From MFD04580-c1 sp963702995 (GTDB lineage Bacteria; Planctomycetota; Phycisphaerae; Tepidisphaerales; Tepidisphaeraceae): 64,000 nucleotides of DNA. The stretch covers positions 3,100,001 to 3,164,000 of the forward strand of contig OY969783.1 in NCBI GenBank assembly GCA_963702995.1, written 5' to 3'. Of this stretch, positions 25,394-36,345 are shown one piece after another. The notes under the pieces are model-generated. The model did no database searches. It saw only the letters and a list, made by a program, of their open reading frames with translations, and was not told where the DNA came from. A program made the position numbers and the translations under genes. The first letter of the stretch is position 1. Every line of letters starts with the position of its first letter.

Positions 25394-25981
25394 TTATTTG
25401 GCTTCGGAGAGCTTGAGGTTTCGGTATTCCATTTGGCCCCGGTCGGCTTCGAGGCCAATGCCGCCGCTGGCGGGGATCTTCAGGGCGTCCTCCAGGACCT
25501 CGCCGTTGCAGGTGCAGTGGGCGACGTTCCCCTTCACCACGACGATAATCTCGTTCCAGTCCTGGGCCTTGTACTTCTGGAGCTTCTTGTACGGCCCGGC
25601 GACGAGGTAGTCGCGAACCTGGAGCTGCGGGCCGCGGATGAACAAGCCGCTGTCGGCGTTGACCGACGCCCGGAACTCCAACCTCAGCTCGAAGTCATTG
25701 GGGAACTTGGCGGTGGTCCAGAGTTGCTTGACGCCCTTGTTCTCCGGCGTCGCCGCGTTGACCACGATCAATCCGTCCTTGGCACTGAAACGCTTGTCGT
25801 CCGACTCGGTCTTCCCGTCGAACTTCTCGCCGGTCTTGTATCCCCAGCCGGTGAGGTCCTTGCCGTTGAACAGCTCGATCGTCGCCGGGGATGCCGGCTT
25901 GGCTTCGTCCGCTCGGAGGACGATCGCACCGGTGGCCGCCAAGAGAAGCGTGAGCGTGAGAGCCAGAGAAGAACGGCGCAT
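25394..25981 (-). CDS. DUF1080 / 3-keto-disaccharide hydrolase family protein
   Basis: 195 residues from ATG 25981, with a signal peptide (MRRSSLALTLTLLLAATGA). The domain shows the usual order: IELFNGKDLTGW, then FELRLEFRAS, SGLFIRG, WNEIIVVVKG and GGIGLEADRG near the end. This concanavalin-like fold is abundant in planctomycetes, and some members hydrolyse 3-keto-glucosides. It is exported and single-domain. It is flanked on both sides by GGGGAGxCTCCC palindromes. Confidence 0.85.
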   Translation of the reverse strand: MRRSSLALTLTLLLAATGAIVLRADEAKPASPATIELFNGKDLTGWGYKTGEKFDGKTESDDKRFSAKDGLIVVNAATPENKGVKQLWTTAKFPNDFELRLEFRASVNADSGLFIRGPQLQVRDYLVAGPYKKLQKYKAQDWNEIIVVVKGNVAHCTCNGEVLEDALKIPASGGIGLEADRGQMEYRNLKLSEAK

Positions 25982-26102
25982 GGTCGGTTCCTTTCCAACG
26001 CGGTTTTCGACCGAGGTCGCCAAGACGTGGGTCGCAGGCATCAAGAATGACCTCAAAGCGATCTTTTGGAAAGGGCGCCCTCCCCCCGGGCCGCCGAAGA
26101 AC

Positions 26103-26141
26103 GGGGAGACTCCCTATTTCTGAAGAATAGGGAGTCTCCCC
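26103..26141. repeat. Palindrome, 16-bp arms, 7-nt loop
   Basis: GGGGAGACTCCCTATT is followed by TCTGAAG and the exact complement of the left arm. It lies between the 5' ends of the DUF1080 gene and dapF, which are divergent, so it is not a simple 3' terminator. Confidence 0.85.
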
Positions 26142-26197
26142 TTTTCGGATGCTGGGGAGCTACGTCTTGTCGCGGCGGCGCGGTATCTTGTTCCGCG

Positions 26198-27049
26198 ATG
26201 AAATTCACAAAGATGCATGGGATTGGGAATGACTACGTTTACATCGACGGCTTTGCCGAAGCGGTCGCGGACCCGGCGGCACTGGCCAAAATGGTGGCGG
26301 ATCGGCACTTTGGCATCGGCGGCGACGGGCTCATTCTCATCCTTCCGTCCGATCGCGCCGACGTGCGGATGCGGATGTTCAATGCCGATGGCAGCGAAGC
26401 CGAGATGTGCGGCAACGGCATTCGATGTGTCGCCAAGTACAGCTTCGATCATGGCCTGACCCAGCAAAACCCCATGCGCGTGGAAACCGGGCGGGGCGTC
26501 CTTTCGCTTTCGCTCGAGGTCGTCGGAGGGAAGGTAAACCAAGTCACTGTGAACATGGGAGAGCCGATCCTCAACCTGGCGGAGGTGCCTGTCGATGTCG
26601 CCCGACTCGCGGGCCGCTCAACCGGATTCGCCCATCGCATCACTCTCCCCGCATCCAACGAATCGTTTGAAGCCGTCTTTGTCTCGGTCGGGAATCCCCA
26701 CGCGACGATTTTCGTGTCGGACGTTGCAAAAGTCGAACTCGAACGAATCGGACCGCTGCTCGAGCATCATCCCGCCTTTCCCCGGCGGATCAACGTTCAT
26801 TTTGTCCAGGTTCATTCCCGGGAAGAGGTTACGATGCGGACGTGGGAACGGGGCAGCGGGGTGACGCTCGCCTGTGGGACTGGCGCCTGTGCCGTCTGCG
26901 TGGCGGGAGCGCTGACCGGCCGCACCGATCGGAAGATCCTCGCGCACCTCCCTGGCGGCGACCTGTCGCTAGATTGGCAAGAGAATGACAACAGCATCTA
27001 TATGACTGGGGCTGCAACCGAAGTGTTCAGTGGGGAGTGGCCGCGCTGA
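26198..27049 (+). CDS. dapF: Diaminopimelate epimerase
   Basis: 283 residues, the usual length. DapF interconverts LL- and meso-diaminopimelate, the last step before peptidoglycan and lysine use. Both catalytic cysteines are in their motifs: MCGNGIRC and LACGTGACA. The N-terminus MKFTKMHGIGNDYVYID is typical and fixes the ATG at 26198; a longer frame from 26066 runs back through the palindromic repeat and is not used. Its neighbours are not lysine or wall genes, so it is probably a single transcription unit. Confidence 0.96.
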   Translation: MKFTKMHGIGNDYVYIDGFAEAVADPAALAKMVADRHFGIGGDGLILILPSDRADVRMRMFNADGSEAEMCGNGIRCVAKYSFDHGLTQQNPMRVETGRGVLSLSLEVVGGKVNQVTVNMGEPILNLAEVPVDVARLAGRSTGFAHRITLPASNESFEAVFVSVGNPHATIFVSDVAKVELERIGPLLEHHPAFPRRINVHFVQVHSREEVTMRTWERGSGVTLACGTGACAVCVAGALTGRTDRKILAHLPGGDLSLDWQENDNSIYMTGAATEVFSGEWPR

Positions 27050-27383
27050 ATCTGCTAAAATCTTCGGCGATCCTCGGCCGCCCGATGGGACCTTATGGAT
27101 GGATCGGGGCACCTTGATCGTCCGTCGAGCCGAACTTTGGCGAACTCTTTCGGCCGCCCGGCGTTGAAATGAGGCGGCCGCCGATGCGTGGGTTTTCGTC
27201 TCACGGCCGTGGGTGAAGGTCGATCGGCGTCCGCTGCTATTCCAACCCGCTTCTCCGGACGGGCCATCAGACATCGAGTCGCGGTTTGAACTGGCCGATG
27301 AGCGAGTACGGGGTTCGCGTGTCGGCCGTGCCCGCCCGGGCACTCCGCGCTTTTTCTGACCTGTGGTGCTCCGGGGCTTCGAG
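27050..27383. other. Intergenic region with nothing recognised
   Basis: About 330 GC-rich bases between dapF and the sugar-dehydrogenase-like gene, both on the plus strand. No convincing ORF, hairpin or RNA. Confidence 0.35.
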
Positions 27384-29306
27384 ATGACCAAAGAGCTGTC
27401 ATACGGTGCGCGATCCGGAAAGCCCTCGCTGTGGCGCGGTCATCTTGCCGTTGGCTTGGTCGTGTTGATCAGCTTTGCGATCTGGGCCAAGGGGCGCGGC
27501 TACAAGACCGCCATCCTTCACGCCGTCGCGCCGCGGTACTTTGCCGGCATCCGGCACCCCAGCGTCATTGGGTCGCGGCCGGCAGATCATGACGGCGACG
27601 TCCCTCCGGATGCCTTCATCGCCTGTGACGTCGAACTCCCCAACGTCGGAAAGGGCGTAGACGGCGCAACGCTCCCCTCCGGCGTGCGGCTGTTCCGGAC
27701 CAACAACCAAGCGCCTGTCGAAATCAAGACGAACACGACTGGCGGGGGCGACGCGATTGTCATCCGCCCCGAGCAGCGCCTCGACACCAGCACCCAATAC
27801 ACGCTGGAGATCCTCCCGGCCGTCAAGGACACCAGCGGCACCTCGTTCGAACATTACACGACCACCTTCACCACCGCCGCGGGCTCGGTGTACAGCACGT
27901 TCCCCGCGGCCGCCGAGAAAGTCGCGCTCCCCTCGTCGCAGCTTCCGAAGATCGACGCCAGCGGCCAGGGCCTCTCGCCCTCCCAGATGCCGAGCTATAC
28001 GTGCGTCACGTTCGGGCCCGACGGGCGGCTCTACTCGACGACGACCGACGGCCAGATCATCCGCTTCGACGTGTTGCCAGACGGAACGTTGGGCGCGCCC
28101 ACCCCTATCCTGACCGTTCACGCTGCCAATCACGCGGCGCGCCTGGTGACCAGCATCTGCTTCGACCCGACGGCGACGGCCGACCACCTGGTCGCGTGGG
28201 TAAGCCATGGTGAAGGGATCCAGCGTTCCGCCAAGCCCGCCGACTGGACTGGGAAGATCAGCCGCGTGAGCGGGCCCGATCTTGCCACGTATGAGGATTA
28301 CGTCGTTGGCCTGCCGCGCGCCCGGGCCGACCACGTGACCGACCAGATCATCTTCGGCCCCGACGGCGCGCTCTACTTCGCCCAGGCCAGCAACACGGCG
28401 ATGGGCGCTGCGGACAAGGAATGGGGCTATCGGCCGGAGCATCTGCTCACCGCCTGCATTCTGCGGCTCGACACGCGTGCCGCCGCCGCGCATCCGCTGG
28501 ACGTGAAGACCGAAGAAGGCGGGACGTACAACCCGTTCTCCCCCGACGCTCCATTGACCATCTATGCCAGCGGCGTGCGCAACGCGTATGACATGCTCTG
28601 GCACAGCAATGGGAGTTTGTATGTCCCCGTGAACGGATCGGCCGCGGGAGGCAATTCGCCTGCGACGCCGCCGGGCGGGGCATGCGCGAATCGCCGGCTC
28701 GACGCGGCCGCCAAAGGACCTTATTGCGGCCCGGAAGTGATCGCGCTCAAGGGGCTGCCCACCCAGGCGGATTACCTGCTTCGCGTCGAGCGCGGCGGCT
28801 ACTATGGGCACCCCAACCCAACCCGCGCCGAGTTTGTCATCAGCGGCGGGAACCCCACGGGCCCACTCGACCCGTGCGAGGTGCCCGAGTATCCCCGTGG
28901 CACGAGCCCGGACCGAAACTGGCGGCCGCCCGTCTACGACTTCGGCAAGAACCTCGCACCGTGCGGCATCATCGAATACAAGGGGAATGCCTTCCCGGCG
29001 CTGAAGGGAAAGATACTGATCGCCCGCTACAGCGGTGGGAAAGACGTGTTTGTCGTCACCCCGGGGAAGAACGGGGAGATTGTCGAGACGGTGGCGGGGA
29101 TCGAAGGGTTCACGAGCTTCTATGACCCGCTCGACCTGTGCGAAAGCCCAAAAACAGGTTACCTCTACGTCGCCGAGTACGGTGGAAAGCGAATCACCCT
29201 GTTGCGGCCGCGGATTGGGATCGCCAGCGATAAGGCGATTCGGCAGATGCCTCTGGCCGGCAACCTCCACATGCAGCGAACTGCGGCCGCCGCTCGCGTG
29301 GAATGA
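27384..29306 (+). CDS. Ig-like domain plus PQQ-dependent sugar dehydrogenase-like beta-propeller
   Basis: 640 residues from ATG 27384. A single N-terminal membrane segment (GHLAVGLVVLISFAIW) is followed by an SbsA/Big_5-like domain with STQYTLEILPAVKDTSGTSF. A six-bladed glucose/sorbosone dehydrogenase-like propeller follows, with blades beginning FGPDGRLY, FGPDGALYFAQ, ASGVRNAYDMLWHSNGSLY, GGYYGHPNP and SPKTGYLYVAEYGG. In the family this fold binds PQQ and calcium and oxidises sugars. I could not confirm all ligands. The stop is inside a short tandem repeat. A 638-codon antisense frame is a shadow. Confidence 0.75.
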   Translation: MTKELSYGARSGKPSLWRGHLAVGLVVLISFAIWAKGRGYKTAILHAVAPRYFAGIRHPSVIGSRPADHDGDVPPDAFIACDVELPNVGKGVDGATLPSGVRLFRTNNQAPVEIKTNTTGGGDAIVIRPEQRLDTSTQYTLEILPAVKDTSGTSFEHYTTTFTTAAGSVYSTFPAAAEKVALPSSQLPKIDASGQGLSPSQMPSYTCVTFGPDGRLYSTTTDGQIIRFDVLPDGTLGAPTPILTVHAANHAARLVTSICFDPTATADHLVAWVSHGEGIQRSAKPADWTGKISRVSGPDLATYEDYVVGLPRARADHVTDQIIFGPDGALYFAQASNTAMGAADKEWGYRPEHLLTACILRLDTRAAAAHPLDVKTEEGGTYNPFSPDAPLTIYASGVRNAYDMLWHSNGSLYVPVNGSAAGGNSPATPPGGACANRRLDAAAKGPYCGPEVIALKGLPTQADYLLRVERGGYYGHPNPTRAEFVISGGNPTGPLDPCEVPEYPRGTSPDRNWRPPVYDFGKNLAPCGIIEYKGNAFPALKGKILIARYSGGKDVFVVTPGKNGEIVETVAGIEGFTSFYDPLDLCESPKTGYLYVAEYGGKRITLLRPRIGIASDKAIRQMPLAGNLHMQRTAAAARVE

Positions 29307-29733
29307 GCCGCTCAATGGAATGAACCGATCGCGAGGAATGAACCGCTCGCGAGGAACGAAACGCGCACGTCGAACGGCCGCCGCACACCCTCCGCCGTCC
29401 CTGACCCGGCCTTTCAGATCCAGTATGATCCTTCAGCCGCCTTCCGCGGTTTTGGCCACAAGGACAGCACAATCCGAAAAGGACATCTGAATGTTGCTGG
29501 GGGCCCTTGTTCTTGATCGGCGAATCGGCGAGATTTCGGGCGGCTGTCGCAATTCCGGCTTAGTTTAGGCGTTGTGCAATCCACACGCGCCCTTACGATG
29601 AAGGCTCGAGAGTGACGGGGGGCGACGGTCGGGCTTCAGTTTCGGGCCCCGAAGTGAACTTTATCAGACTATCTGCCCAGCGGCCGTGCCGTGGGCGCCG
29701 GGAGCCCTTCTCGTTCTGTAGCGGAGAAGACCA
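29307..29733. other. Intergenic region with short tandem repeat
   Basis: From about 29316 to 29360 an 18-bp unit (GAATGAACCGxTCGCGAG) is repeated about two and a half times, starting at the stop codon of the preceding gene. The rest, about 370 bases, shows no convincing gene and leads into the Shine-Dalgarno of the next one. Confidence 0.5.
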
Positions 29734-32700
29734 TTGAAGGATCAGCATCAGGGCATGGGCGCGTCCCGTCCGCAGGCCAAGGCCAGCGCCCTCTCGGCCA
29801 GGCGGGCGCGCGGCGACGGCGCTCGATCGCGCACGGCACAAGGAGGCACCATCGCACAAGCCGCCGCTGCCGCCGTGGAGTCGCTGGAAGGCCGTCGGCT
29901 CTTGTCAACCAGCGTCCTGACGTACCACGACAACGGAATGCGGACCGGGCTGAACGCGACCGAGACGACGCTTACGCCTGCGAACGTCTCCTCCGGCCAG
30001 TTCGGGAAGGTTTTTTCCGAGACGCTCGACGGCAATACATTCGCGCAGCCGCTGTATGTGCCGAACCTGTCGCTCGGCGCCAGGGTGCACAACGTCGTCT
30101 TCGTCGCGACCGAGCACGATAGCGTTTACGCCTTCGATGCCAATACGCCCGGGGCGCCGCTCTGGAAAACGAGCTTCCTCAACCCCGCGAAGAACGTCAC
30201 GACGATCCCCAGCGCCGACATCAACAGCTATGACACCTACCCGGAGACGGGGATCACCGGGACCCCCGTGATCGATGCCACGACCAGGACGCTTTACGTC
30301 GTCGCCGCGACGAAGGAAGTTTCGGGGCAGACGGTCAGCTACGTCCAGCGACTTCACGCCCTGGACCTTCTGACCGGCAAAGAGAAGTTTGGCGGCCCGG
30401 TCGTCATTCAGCCGTCGGTCAAGGGGACCGGCGAGGGAAGCGTGAACGGGGTCGTCAGTTTCAACGCGCGCACCGAGAATCAGCGAGCCGGCCTCGCCCT
30501 GACCAACGGCAAGGTGTACGTCACCTGGGCGGCCCACGCCGACCACGACCCGGCCCACGGCTGGCTCGTCGGGTATGACGCGAAAACGCTCAAGCAGGCG
30601 CAGGTGTTCAACTTCAGCCCCAGCGGTCACCTCGACGGCGTCTGGCAGAGCGGGGCCGCTCCTTCGGTGGATACGAACGGCGATTTGCTGCTGACCACCG
30701 GCAACGGCACCTACGACGGCAACACCGGCGGGCCCAACTGGGGCGAAACCATCATGCGGTTCGGCACCGCGGGCACGGACCTGGTGCTCAAGGACTGGTT
30801 CACGCCGAGCAACTTCGACCACCTGAACCAGCTCGATCTGGATTTAGGCTCGGGCGGCATCCTGCTGCTGCCCGACCAGGCGGGCCCGGTCCCGCACGAG
30901 GCGCTCGTCGGCGGCAAGGCGGGCCTGCTGTACCTGGTCAATCGCGACAACCTGGGCCACTTCGACCCGGCGACGGATCATGTCCTTCAGACGATCCAGC
31001 TCCCCAGCGGCATTTATTCGACCCCCACCTATTTCAACGGCGCTGTCTATATCGGCGTGATCGGCGATGGCATTCGGCGGTTCGCGATCAAGGCCGACGG
31101 AACGCTCGACACGTCGTCGGTCACGGTGACGAAGGAGACGTTCAACTATCCCGGTACGACGACGGTCGTCAGCTCCAATGGGGCGTCGAACGGGATCGTG
31201 TGGGCCATTCAGGTTGGCGTCCCGGGCAACCTCCGGGCGTATGACGCCGGCGATCTCTCGCACCTGCTCTACACGACCGACACCGCCGTCGGCCGCGATG
31301 GGCCGGGGACGACGAACAAGTTCACCGAGCCGGTCGTGGCGGACGGCCACGTCTACGTCGCCGGGGGAGGCACGCTCAACGTGTATGGGCTGTTCGCCAA
31401 GGTCGGCGCGCCGCCGGCCGCCCCGACCACCGCCACGGCGACTGTCAGCTCGCCGACCCAGGTCGATCTGAAATGGGCCCGCAAGAGCACCAACGAGACG
31501 GGGTTCAAGATCTTCCGATCGACTGACGGCAAGACCTTCACGCAGATCGACGTCGCGGCCGCCGGCGCGACCCAGTACAGCGACAAGACGGCCTCGCCGA
31601 ACACTAAGTATGTCTTTGAAGTCGTCGCGACCAACACGTCGGGCGACTCGGCCGGAGCCTTTGCCGGGCCGGTCACCACGCCGCCCGCCGTCGTCGTGGA
31701 CCCGAGCATTGTCGGATGGTGGAAGCTCGACGAAGGCTCAGGCACCACCACGGCCGACAGTTCGCCCGGTGCCGACGCGGGCACCCTGGTCGGCGAAGTG
31801 ACATGGGAAGCCGGCAAGGTTGGCCCGGCGGCGCTTAATTTTCACGGCACCGGCCAGATCCCATCGTACGTCCAGATCGCGGACGAGGCGGCCCTCCGAT
31901 TCCAGACATCGCAGAGCTTCAGCCTCGGCGCCTGGGTCAACCCGGCGGCCCAGCCGGGCAAGGATGTCGGCGTGATCACCAAGGCCGCCGATGCCTCGGG
32001 GGGGAACGGGTACGGTATTTACATCTCGGCCGCCGGGAAATGGGAGTTCCGCGGCGGCGGCTCAATCGTCATCGGGCCGTCCTACATGAGCGGCTGGCAT
32101 TACGTCGCCGTGACCCAGGACGGCGCCGCCGGCAAGCGAACGTTTTACATTGACGGAGTCGCTGTCGGCACGGGCGCGGCCGCGGACGCAAGCGGCGCGG
32201 GCGGGATGGTCTTCGGCGGCAGCGAGGGGACGGCGGACCAGAACTTCCCCGGCAAGATCGACGACGTTCGCGTCTACAGCCGCGCCCTAACCGCCGACGA
32301 GGTGGCCGGGCTGGCGGGCGTCACGCCGCCCCCGCCGCCGGGGACGCTCATCCCCACCGACGACGCCTACACCTCAGACGCCGCCAAGACGACCAATTAC
32401 GGCGCGACCACCCAACTGCTCGTCGAGGGAGCGGCCGCCGGGCAGGTCCGCCAGACGTATCTGCGGTTCGATCTGAGCGGCATGGAGAACATCAACGGTG
32501 GAAAGCTCCGCCTCTTCGGCGGCCTGACCGGCGGCACCGCCGGCACGTCGGCCACCGTGCAGGTCTTTGCGGTGCCGAGCACGGACTGGAACGAAAGTAC
32601 CATCGACTTTGCCAACGCGCCGCCCCCCGCCGGCAAGGCGATCGGCACGATCACCGTGACCGGCGCCACGGCGAAGTGGTACGAGGTCGATCTGACGACC

Positions 32701-33637
32701 TACCTGCAGCAGCGGCAGTCATCCGGCGCGCTGCAGGTGGCGTTCGCGCTGATCGGGGCGAGCCAGACGTCGTTCACCGCGACGTTCAGCAGCCGCGAGG
32801 CGCCGGCCAACGCTCCCCAGCTCATCGTGACGACCGGCATCCCCACGCCGCCGGCGGCGCCGCTCTCGGCTTCGGCCAGTGCTGTAACGCCGAACCGCAT
32901 TGATATCACGTGGCAGCCGGGCTCAACCAACCAGAAGGGCTTCAGCATCTACCGATCGACCGACGGCCAGACCTTCACACTCTTGCAGGCGGTCCCACCC
33001 GACTCGACGCTGTACAGTGATCTGACGGTCAAGCCCGACACGGCTTATACCTACCAGGTCATGGCGACGAACAAGGCGGGCGGCTCCGCGGCCGTCGCGA
33101 CAATGGCCGTCAAAACGCCAGCGGCCCCCGCGGTCGTGACGCTGGGCCCGGTGGGGGATGCGTATGTGCAGGATGGGTCGGTCGCCGGGTCCAACTTCGG
33201 GTCTGCCAACGGCCTTTACGTCAAGAGCGGCATCCCCGGGCTGACGCGCGTCAGCTACCTGTCATTCGATATAAGCTCGATTGCGTCGGCGACATCGGTG
33301 AAACTGCGGCTCTTCGGGCAGGTCAACACGACCGCGTCACAAGTCTCGCCCGTGCCGGTCGGCGTGTACGGCGTCGCGGACACGACCTGGAACGAAGGGA
33401 CGATCACCAACAAATCCGCTCCGGCGGTCGGGTCAGCCCTGCTCGCATCGGCGACCGTCAAGTCGGCGAGCGGCCAATGGTATGATTTCGACGTAACCTC
33501 TTACGTCCGCGCAAATCGCGGCCGGGGCCACCCGCGTCAGCTTTGCGCTGAAGGGGACCGCCACGACAAACCTCACCGCCTCGTTCAACAGCCGCGAAGC
33601 GACGCCGAACGCGCCGCAGCTCATCATCTTGGCCTGA
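29734..33637 (+). CDS. LEPR-XLL surface protein: PQQ-like propeller, FN3, LamG, DNRLRE (frameshift near the end)
   Basis: TTG start at 29734 with GGAG 8 nt upstream (ATG 29755 is an alternative). LEPR-XLL motif VESLEGRRLLS at 48-58. Domains in order: BamB/PQQ-like propeller (about 60-560; VFVATEHDSVYAFDA, SGIYSTPTYFNGAVYIG); FN3 (about 565-650); LamG (about 660-865; WWKLDEGSGTTTADSS); DNRLRE/CBM96-like (about 875-1035; YLRFDLSG); FN3; second DNRLRE. The annotated frame runs on to 33711, but from 33507-33512 (CGCG before CAAAT) the correct sense moves to a frame reading QIAAGATRVSFALKGT and ending at TGA 33635-33637, exactly as in the downstream paralogue. The restored protein has about 1,301 residues. 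No enzyme site is seen. Confidence 0.82.
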
Positions 33638-33928
33638 GGCGGCTCGTCGCCCGAAGTCGCTCGGCCGGTCAAGGCATGCCCACGCAACGTGGGGCATGGC
33701 ACCCGGCGTGACGATCTCGGTTCAAAAACGGCTGTCGCCACGAAAGATGGCCACGCTCCACGAAGCGAACCGAGCGCGGCGCCATTGGCCGACCGAGTGA
33801 AGAGTAGTACTCTGGCCCACTCTGGCTCCGAACCGCGGAAGTTGTCGCCGCCTGGGCGGGGGGCACCCACCTCGTGCTTTGACGGTTGTCAGCCGAATAC
33901 GCCGATCTGCTGAAGGAGAAATAGCGTG

Positions 33929-36328
33929 ATGGATCACGAAGAACTGGGCCCGTCGTCGTGCGGCAAATCGATTTGGGAGAAACTTTTCGAGCGGTCGAAC
34001 GACGAGCATCGGCCGGTGATCGAGAAGCTGGAGGATCGCCGCCTGCTCTCGGCCGACGTCCTGACGTTTCACACCAACGGAATGCGGACCGGCCTGGACG
34101 CACAGGAGACGATCCTGACGCCGGCGAACGTCGCCAGCGGCCAGTTCGGCAAACTTTCCAGCGTGACGCTGGACGGCAACACGTACGCGCAGCCGCTTTA
34201 CGTGTCGGGCCTGACGATCGGCGGACGCACTCGGAATGTGGTCTTCGTCGCCACCGAGCACGACAGCGTCTATGCCTTCGACGCCGACGCTCCGGGAGCG
34301 CCGCTCTGGCACGTCAGCTTCATCAACCCCGCCGCGGGCGTGACCACGTTCCCCAATATCGACACGTTCCCGGAGACCGGCATCACCGGCACGCCGGTGA
34401 TCGACGCGGCCACCGGGACGCTCTATGTCGTCGCCGCGACGAGAGAAGCCTCCAACGGCGCCGTGAACTACGTTCAACGGCTCCACGCGCTCGACATCCG
34501 CACGGGCCAGGAAAAGTTTGGCGGGCCAACTCTGATCCGGGCATCGGTCGCGGGCAACGGGATTGGGAACGTCAAAGGTGTCATCAGCTTCGACGCCCGC
34601 AACGAGAACCAGCGCTCCGCGTTGGCGCTCGCCAACGGCCGCGTCTATGTCGCCTGGGCGAGCCATGATGACACGGAGCCCTCCCACGGCTGGCTGATCG
34701 GGTTTGATGCCGCCACGCTGGAGGAAGTCCAGGTCTTCAACTTCAGCCCCCGGGGCCACTTGGCGAGCGTCTGGCAGAGCGGCGGCGGGCCGGCGGTGGA
34801 CGCCAGCGGCAACCTGTTCCTCGTCACCGGCAACGGCACATATGACGCCAACGTGGGCGGCCCGGACTGGGGCGAGACAGTCATGCGGTTCGATACGTCG
34901 GGCAGTAACCTGGTCGTCAGAGATTGGTTCACGCCGAGCGATTACCAGTTCCTCAACGGGATCGACCGCGACTTCGGGTCGGGCGGAGTGATGCTGCTGC
35001 CGGACCTGCCCGGTGTTCAGCGCCACGAGGCGCTGGTCTGCGGCAAGCAGGGCATTCTCTACCTGCTCGACCGGGACAACCTCGGGCATTTCAACCCCCT
35101 GTCCGACCACGTACTGCAAACGATCCAGCTTCCGACCGGCGTCTACTCGACGCCCGCCTATTTCGACGGAGCGATCTACACCGGCCCGATCAACGGGCAC
35201 ATCCTCCGCTACGCCCTGCTTCCGAACGGCATGCTGGCGACCACGCCTTCGTCGATGAGCACTGAAAAGTATGGTTTCCCCGGCGTGTCCCCGGTCATCA
35301 GTGCCGACGGGACGTCCAACGGGATCGTCTGGTCGCTGGCAACCGGAGCGCCCGGCGCGCTCTGCGCCTACGACGCGGCCGATCTGTCCCGCACGCTCTA
35401 CTCCAGCGCCACGCTCGCCCAGCGCGACGGAACGGGCGTCACGAACAAGTTCACCGTGCCGATCGTCGCCGACGGGCATGTGTACGTCGCCGGTGGAGGG
35501 GCCCTCAGCGTCTATGGGCTGATCGGCGATGTCGGCTCACCCCCCGCCGCTCCGACGGGCGCGGCCGCCGCCGCGCCCTTCCCGACCCGCGTTGACCTGA
35601 AGTGGTCCCCCCACTCCACCGACGAGACGGGGTTCAGAGTGCTCCGTTCCCTCGACAACATCGTCTTCAGCCAGATCGACCTTGCCCCGCCTGGCTCGAC
35701 GCAATTGAGCGATACCTCCGCCGAACCGTCAACGACCTACTACTACCGGATCGTCGCCACCAACGCCGCCGGCGATTCGGCGCCAGCGGCGACCGGCCCC
35801 GTCACGACCCCGGCCCAGGCTTCGGTGGTTACCTTGTCGCCGGCCGCCGATGCGTACGTTCGAGGCGGGTCGTCGGCGATGACCAATTTCGGCGCGGACC
35901 CAACGCTTCAGGTGAAGACCGGGCCGGTCCGCCTGACCCGCGTCGCGTACCTGTCGTTCGACCTCGCGTCGGTCGCCGACGCAAAGACTGTGAAACTGCG
36001 GCTCTTCGGCCGCATCAACTCCACCGCCCCCAAGGCAAGCGTGCCGGTTGCCCTCTTTGGTGCCCCGGGGGCGGGCTGGACGGAGGACGGCGTCACCTAC
36101 GCCAACGCCCCCGCGACGGGGGCGACGGCGCTCGGCACCGCCTCGATCACCCCCGGCGCTGGTCAGTGGTTTGAGTTCGACGTGACGGCTTACGTCCGCG
36201 CCCAGCTTGCCGGGGGAGCGACGCATGTGGGGTTTGCGTTGCGCGGCGCGGCCAAGACGAACCTGATCGCCCTGTTCAACAGTCGCGAGGCCGAATCCAA
36301 CCCGCCGGAACTCGTGGTCTCAACCTGA
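33929..36328 (+). CDS. LEPR-XLL surface protein: PQQ-like propeller, FN3, DNRLRE (paralogue of the preceding gene)
   Basis: 799 residues from ATG 33929, with AAGGAGAA about 10 nt upstream. Motif IEKLEDRRLLS at 31-41. The propeller is closely similar to that of the upstream gene over its whole length (both have VLTxHxNGMRTGL, VFVATEHDSVYAFDA, NGTYD, DNLGHF). One FN3 (TDETGFRVLRS) and one DNRLRE domain (VAYLSFDLASVADAKTVKLRLFG) follow. It lacks the LamG, first DNRLRE and second FN3 of its neighbour. The two are a tandem duplication followed by domain gain or loss. Probably exported; function unknown. Confidence 0.88.
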   Translation: MDHEELGPSSCGKSIWEKLFERSNDEHRPVIEKLEDRRLLSADVLTFHTNGMRTGLDAQETILTPANVASGQFGKLSSVTLDGNTYAQPLYVSGLTIGGRTRNVVFVATEHDSVYAFDADAPGAPLWHVSFINPAAGVTTFPNIDTFPETGITGTPVIDAATGTLYVVAATREASNGAVNYVQRLHALDIRTGQEKFGGPTLIRASVAGNGIGNVKGVISFDARNENQRSALALANGRVYVAWASHDDTEPSHGWLIGFDAATLEEVQVFNFSPRGHLASVWQSGGGPAVDASGNLFLVTGNGTYDANVGGPDWGETVMRFDTSGSNLVVRDWFTPSDYQFLNGIDRDFGSGGVMLLPDLPGVQRHEALVCGKQGILYLLDRDNLGHFNPLSDHVLQTIQLPTGVYSTPAYFDGAIYTGPINGHILRYALLPNGMLATTPSSMSTEKYGFPGVSPVISADGTSNGIVWSLATGAPGALCAYDAADLSRTLYSSATLAQRDGTGVTNKFTVPIVADGHVYVAGGGALSVYGLIGDVGSPPAAPTGAAAAAPFPTRVDLKWSPHSTDETGFRVLRSLDNIVFSQIDLAPPGSTQLSDTSAEPSTTYYYRIVATNAAGDSAPAATGPVTTPAQASVVTLSPAADAYVRGGSSAMTNFGADPTLQVKTGPVRLTRVAYLSFDLASVADAKTVKLRLFGRINSTAPKASVPVALFGAPGAGWTEDGVTYANAPATGATALGTASITPGAGQWFEFDVTAYVRAQLAGGATHVGFALRGAAKTNLIALFNSREAESNPPELVVST

Positions 36329-36345
36329 CGGCCGCCGGCCGCCGC

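Noticed and set aside
27399..29315. 638-codon minus-strand frame opposite the sugar-dehydrogenase-like gene
   Set aside because: Exact antisense shadow of a gene with clear propeller motifs; its own translation is Arg/Gly/Val-rich with no domain.
33722..35479. 585-codon minus-strand frame opposite the second propeller gene
   Set aside because: GC-driven antisense shadow; the same kind of sequence appears opposite the first paralogue at 29905-30822.
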